Assembly: GCA_021613375.1 (NCBI GenBank)
Contig: CM038702.1
Coordinates: 29,343,349-29,407,348 of the forward strand
Direction: 5' to 3'
Length of the DNA: 64,000 nucleotides
Source of the DNA: Megaleporinus macrocephalus
Taxonomy: Eukaryota > Chordata > Actinopteri > Characiformes > Anostomidae
Shown: positions 58,824-64,000 of the stretch, one piece after another
Numbering within the stretch: position 1 is the first letter of the stretch
Layout of the letters: each line of letters opens with the position of its first letter
Notes under the pieces: generated by a model
What the model saw: only the letters and a program-made list of their open reading frames with translations
Told to the model about the DNA's origin: nothing
Databases searched by the model: none
Position numbers and translations under genes: made by a program

Positions 58824-59072
58824 AGAAAACAACACATAGGTAAATAACAAATGACAGTTAGTGATATACTGTGCTCCAAAGAATACTAAATATGAATATT
58901 TCAAACATTTCAAGATTTGTACAGTACATACTCATTTAGAAATCTATATCTTTTAGTTGCAACAATCTATAAGACTGCAACTATGTCAGATATACCTGTT
59001 GCCTGTGCATAAGAAAATTAAAATTTGTGATAAATGTATTAAAACATAACAAAACTGAACACCAATGTGAAC

Positions 59073-59850
59073 TACAGTTGTGCTTGAAAGTCTGTAAATC
59101 CTAAAATATCTGATTTTCAAATTAAACAAATTATATTATAAAACTATTATATATGATGTATATAGTTGTTCATTTATTTATTGAGGGAAATATTACATAT
59201 CTGTGAGTGTCAAAAAGTAAAATGTAAACCTAGGATTAGCTGTTCAACTGAAGTTAAAATGATTCAAATCAACAGGATAACAAGTAGGCATTAAAACAAG
59301 TGTTTATGGAAGTGTATCATGGGATTAACAAAGAAGATTGCTGAGGAGCTCAGAAAATTAGTTGTTACTATTTATCCACCCGGAAAGCATTACAATACCA
59401 TCATGAAAGGCTATACTTCATTAACTACAAAAACAACAACAACAACGTGTGGGACTACATGTTCTTTTTTGTCAACTCCTTAAATCTCAGAAAAACAAAA
59501 CATTGTGATGCATATCAATGTATCGTAAAATGTCTTAAAGTATCATGATTTTTATGCCATACTATCCATACTAGTCCTGGCCTTCATCATACAGGATCTA
59601 AAGTTAGACAGTTAATATAAGGAAACAATATCCCATAGTTAAAGCGGTTCCGTATGCAGGAATGGGCTAAAATGATTCCAGGCCAATGTGCAGGATTGAA
59701 CAACAGTTACTGGAAATGTTTGGTCGCAGTTATAGTACTTGGTAGGCCACGTCCGATTCTGTAAGCAAAAGTTTACATACTTTTACCACTCACTGATGTG
59801 TAATATTGGATAATTTTTGTCAACATTTGTCTCATTGTACACTTCCAAAA
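59073..59850 (+). mobile_element. Degraded Tc1-like element forming the tmem19 3'UTR
   Basis: Begins tacagttgtgcttgaaagtc (inverted-repeat end). It continues with tcatttatttattgagggaa, ggaagtgtatcatggg and gctgaggagctcagaaaa (transposase start region). It then jumps to gcaggaatgggctaaaatga and ctttta-ccactcactgatg near the other end. The catalytic region is deleted. It ends about 10-20 bp from the tmem19 stop codon and lies antisense within its 3'UTR. Confidence 0.8.
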
Positions 59851-59862
59851 AAAAATCTGAGT

Positions 59863-60045
<183 letters not shown>

Positions 60046-60484
60046 TTAACACAAAAATGTTTTAGTTAAACAGTATGAAATAATAAGACCATCAGATTAT
60101 ACAACTTTTCTACCAAGAACAACTTCATTGTACTAAAATCAACAATTACACTGTATTAAAATACAATGGAATTGTAATAAAAACATCTTAATAAAAACCT
60201 TTTTATTTTTAGCTTTACTGTATGCACACAATTTAGCCTACCTCCTTGTATGATTTTAATATTTTATTTTCATGGTCTGACTCTCACATAAAAAAGGGAA
60301 AATAGCATTAGAAACTACTGCTAGTGACATTTTAACATTCGCTTACCAGGTCGAGAACAAATCTGTGTCACAGGAGCTACTCTGCGTGCACAGCTCTGCA
60401 TATTTTAGTGCTTTAACTGCACCCATTACAAACATTCAGAAGCTGTCAACGAGCAGGGCAGCTGGTTTAATAAAAATTAAGTTT

Positions 60485-60728
60485 CTACAGGAGCACATTT
60501 TTAAGAAACACTTGTACTAATCCACAGTGGCCATCCGCCACCTTAACAGTAATATCTATCACTGGCCTTCCAGCTCCCCCTGCAGTCGTGTAAGCCTCTG
60601 CCTCAACCTGGTCACTATGTGACACATTGATGATTGTGAGCTCTACTGGTCGGTTAGGAATCACTTTGACACAAAATTCACTTTCTACAAAATTATCCTC
60701 AACCTGAAGGCTAACAACGTATGCAGAG
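60485..60728 (-). other. Exon-like open frame in a tmem19 intron
   Basis: On the minus strand, after an acceptor-like CTGTAG (60729-60734), 80 codons stay open to a TAG (60487-60485). The product has alternating hydrophobic beta-strand-like segments: AYVVSLQVEDNFVESEFCVK, VIPNRPVELTIINVSH and GGAGRPVIDITVKVADGHC. It looks like part of an immunoglobulin-like or similar beta-sandwich domain. I cannot name the source with confidence; the spacing loosely recalls the repeated domains of SMCHD1. It is not part of known TMEM19. It could be a relic of a retrocopied exon. Confidence 0.35.
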
Positions 60729-60881
60729 CTACAGAGGAATTACAATCTGCAATTGTACAACTACTAGGATCGCTTTTATCAGTAGGTGATATCAAGACCT
60801 GATAAATTGGACCAAGATTGTAAAAGGAGGTGTACCTACTGAAGTGGCTGGTCAGTGTATGCTGTATCATTGAAATATTCA

Positions 60882-61250
<369 letters not shown>

Positions 61251-61278
61251 TCAAATCACATTTTGTTAAATATGGCTT

Positions 61279-61750
61279 TTAACTGCACATTTTAGTGCGG
61301 TCTTTATTTATTTCCTGATCTACCTGCCTGGGCCCAACAAGGAATGTGTGGAGAATTTGTAAACAAAAAACCTTAAGACGTGTTTGCAGGAAGATGATGA
61401 CAGAATAACACCTAAAATACCTAATCGCTTTGTATCTTTGTTGCCAAAATGTCTTTTGTGTGTTGTGAAAAGGAATGTCAACAATGTCCAGCTTTACCGA
61501 CCTAAAGTTTTTGGAATGTGTTGTAGGCCTGAAATGCAGGCATGAATGTATATTGACAATTACAAGTAAATTGACAATTACAAGTAAACTGACCAGACAA
61601 AACATAAAATATTTGGCGATCATACTGTCTGCGACAAAATAAAAGTCAAAGTAAATATAAGAAACACTGTTTTGATTACTGTGTTTTTTTAGGTCGCTCA
61701 GAGCAACATCTCTGCATTCTGGCGTGCACTTTGGACTTACTGACATTATA
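61279..61750 (-). mobile_element. Non-autonomous DNA transposon remnant in a tmem19 intron
   Basis: The blocks gcctgcatttcaggcctaca, acacattccaaaaactttag, ttggcaacaaagatacaaag and aggtgttattctgtcatcat (read on the minus strand) form a repeat common in teleosts. A 17-bp unit (ttgacaattacaagtaa) is tandemly doubled at 61553-61587. The 155-codon frame across it is fortuitous. 61752-63764 is intron without recognisable genes or further clear elements. Confidence 0.5.
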
Positions 61751-63753
61751 CACCACTTACATGCACAAAAAGCTTTCCTTTTTTTCCTGTTCCCGAGTTT
61801 CAGTTATCATTTCCCAAAGCATTTATCGTTGTGCAATCCATGCTACTATAACTACTTATAAATACCATGTATTCAACCAAGCCTCTGCGTTATTCACCAG
61901 AATCAGAAATTTTATTTCTGTAAATAAAAAGTTATCAAAAATACACATTTAAAATTTTAGAGAACAAAAAGTATCTTCCAGCTTAAACCACTGTTTGCAA
62001 TCCAGAATAATGTGATGTCATTTTGCTAGTGGTGAACAATGCTGCCTGTCACAGTTGGCCAAAAATCAATAGAAAAGACAGACATTAGGAGAGTATTTTA
62101 ACAGGTATTTGGGTATTCTATGAAAGCTACTGCCCTAAAACCCAGTAAAATATGTATATAATTAGCCCCTTAAAATAAGGACCACACAAATAAATATATA
62201 CATAGTTTATTTTCAATTTTGTGGCTTTTCTTTTTTTTTAAGAACTGTAAAATCTAGACAATTCATCAACCAATGAGCTAACTCACTGTAGTAACAGTGT
62301 GCAGTAATGTTGCAGCACACTGCATTTAACATTCTCTTTGTATAATAGCATTAGCTGCAATGTATTGTGTGTGTTTTTAAAACATTTGTTAAAGAGTTTG
62401 ATTTATTTATTTTTTTTATTGGAATTTCTTTTTTTGGCCCGTCTGTATGTGACAGGCACCTATCAGAAGCTGACAACACATTGTGTCGATTGTGTTGAGA
62501 ATAACATTGTAAACAAACCAAAAAGTATTATTTTTCAACCAGTCTAAAAACAAACATGAAAATAAGCAAATCAACAAACAATAGTGGTCACGCAGTGTCT
62601 GTCAGTAAGATAACAGTCAAGCGGAGATACAATGTATGACACAGTCATCAAAAGAGTCTGCTAGTTGGAGCCTATTGCAAATGTTCCTAGTATATCAGTG
62701 AGCTCTTAGTGAACCTTCACCATATGTTAAGCTCAGCAACACTTCCCTTATCTGTTAATATACTTCAGAAACTAAAGGTGCACTTCAGAAACATGGTCTC
62801 ACAAATAAGAAGTCTGTGATAACTGAAATAACCACTGCTCTCAGCACATCCAACCCTGTTATTAAACCCTTAAAGAATGATACATGAGTAAAGAATGAGT
62901 ACAGTTTACCTTGGCAATTACTGTTATTTGTAGAAAATATAATATATTTATATTTGAGGGCATAATACCGATTTAAGGGAATGCCTATTGCTTGACTTTA
63001 CTGACTTCCAAGAGACAATTCACTCATGAATAACAGCAAAGCAATCCCCACGTTCCCTTATAGTCTGGACACAAGACAAATAAACCACGTGATACCGTAA
63101 TCATTTCTTGTTAAAAAAAAAAAAAGGTGGAATGCCTATGTTTCTGAAGACCCTACCAGAGTATCGGGCACACAGTTAAATGTTAGGAAAAGTGGCAAGA
63201 GCAGCGGTAAAAATTATCTTTTTGTGCTAACTTTTCACTGATTCTACTCTTGGCAGAACATACAAAACAAACTTTTTTGTGTGGGCATGCCAAGTATATC
63301 CCAGTAGTTAGGGAAAGTTAAGTGATTACATCACTTTGATAATATCATAGACCTAATAGATACCAACTGACAAGAGCAAAACAAAAAAAATAATAATTCA
63401 AAAGTAAATTCTTAAAATCATCTCAAAATCATTTTGCCAGTTTCCTGCCTTCTTGTCTCAGCCAAAAAGAAAACATACTTTTTACCACATTATTTATATA
63501 TGGTTTAATGTATCTTTATACTAATTTAACAACTAGAAATTTGTTAAGAAAATGTATTTTTAAACCAAGAGTTTAAAGTCGAACCTGTGGATCCACACAT
63601 TATGCAGACTGTCATGCTTTCCTTCATCTAGCACACCTGATTCATCTAATTAACAATGTTTGTGCTAGGTCAACTGTAATAGAGTAAAGAGAAAACAAAT
63701 ATGTGTGGAAAAACATCAGGAAACCATGTTTTGTGCTGCCAAAAGAACAGTTA

Positions 63754-64000
<247 letters not shown>

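Noticed and set aside
61279..61746. 155-codon minus-strand frame as a gene
   Set aside because: It spans a non-coding repeat common in teleosts, including a tandem 17-bp unit. No domain or splice context was seen.

Overview
This is nuclear DNA from a bony fish, almost certainly a teleost. Two vertebrate genes bracket the window, both on the minus strand. On the left is the first coding exon of ube2h (ubiquitin-conjugating enzyme E2 H), with its promoter and part of intron 1. On the right are the last three coding exons of tmem19 (transmembrane protein 19). About 53 kb between them holds no recognisable conserved single-copy gene. It is filled with repeats typical of teleosts: many Tc1-like elements, L2-like and RTE-like LINEs, MITEs, and Ty3/Gypsy elements.

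Layout. 1-5312: ube2h intron 1, with a hAT-like MITE, a degraded Tc1 copy and a poly(A)/(TA) microsatellite. 5313-5365: ube2h exon 1. 5.8-10.8 kb: SINE, Tc1 and L2 debris. 10842-11837: an assembly gap. 11.8-57 kb: a composite satellite locus (family A, about 240 bp; family B, about 85-bp subunits in a roughly 700-bp higher-order unit), split into islands by mobile elements. The main insertions are a young, almost intact Ty3/Gypsy element (14322-21100), two gutted Gypsy relics (46.5-50.2 kb plus strand; 50.9-53.2 kb minus strand), and a 20-kb complex (23.9-44.8 kb). 54.7-58.3 kb: an RTE fragment, a foldback element and an unusual 3'-tailed element. 58.8-64 kb: tmem19.

The 20-kb complex is the most unusual part. 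It contains a Tc1/mariner-superfamily (IS630-Tc1-mariner) element whose transposase gene has introns. Its long terminal inverted repeats each carry two direct repeats, as in the IR/DR layout of Sleeping Beauty-type elements. Its left part was tandemly duplicated. Its right end was then carried into a roughly 5.18-kb segmental triplication that starts inside the last transposase exon. Each of the three nearly identical units also holds a small intron-containing gene of unknown identity, with serine/aspartate/proline-rich repeats and a chromodomain-like C terminus.

The young Gypsy element shows an apparently complete -1 frameshift signal between gag and pol: a GGGAAAC slippery site, a 5-nt spacer, and a hairpin that can fold into a pseudoknot. 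Its gag carries one apparent frameshift. No CRISPR, rRNA or tRNA gene was seen. All identifications come from reading the sequence; no searches were run.
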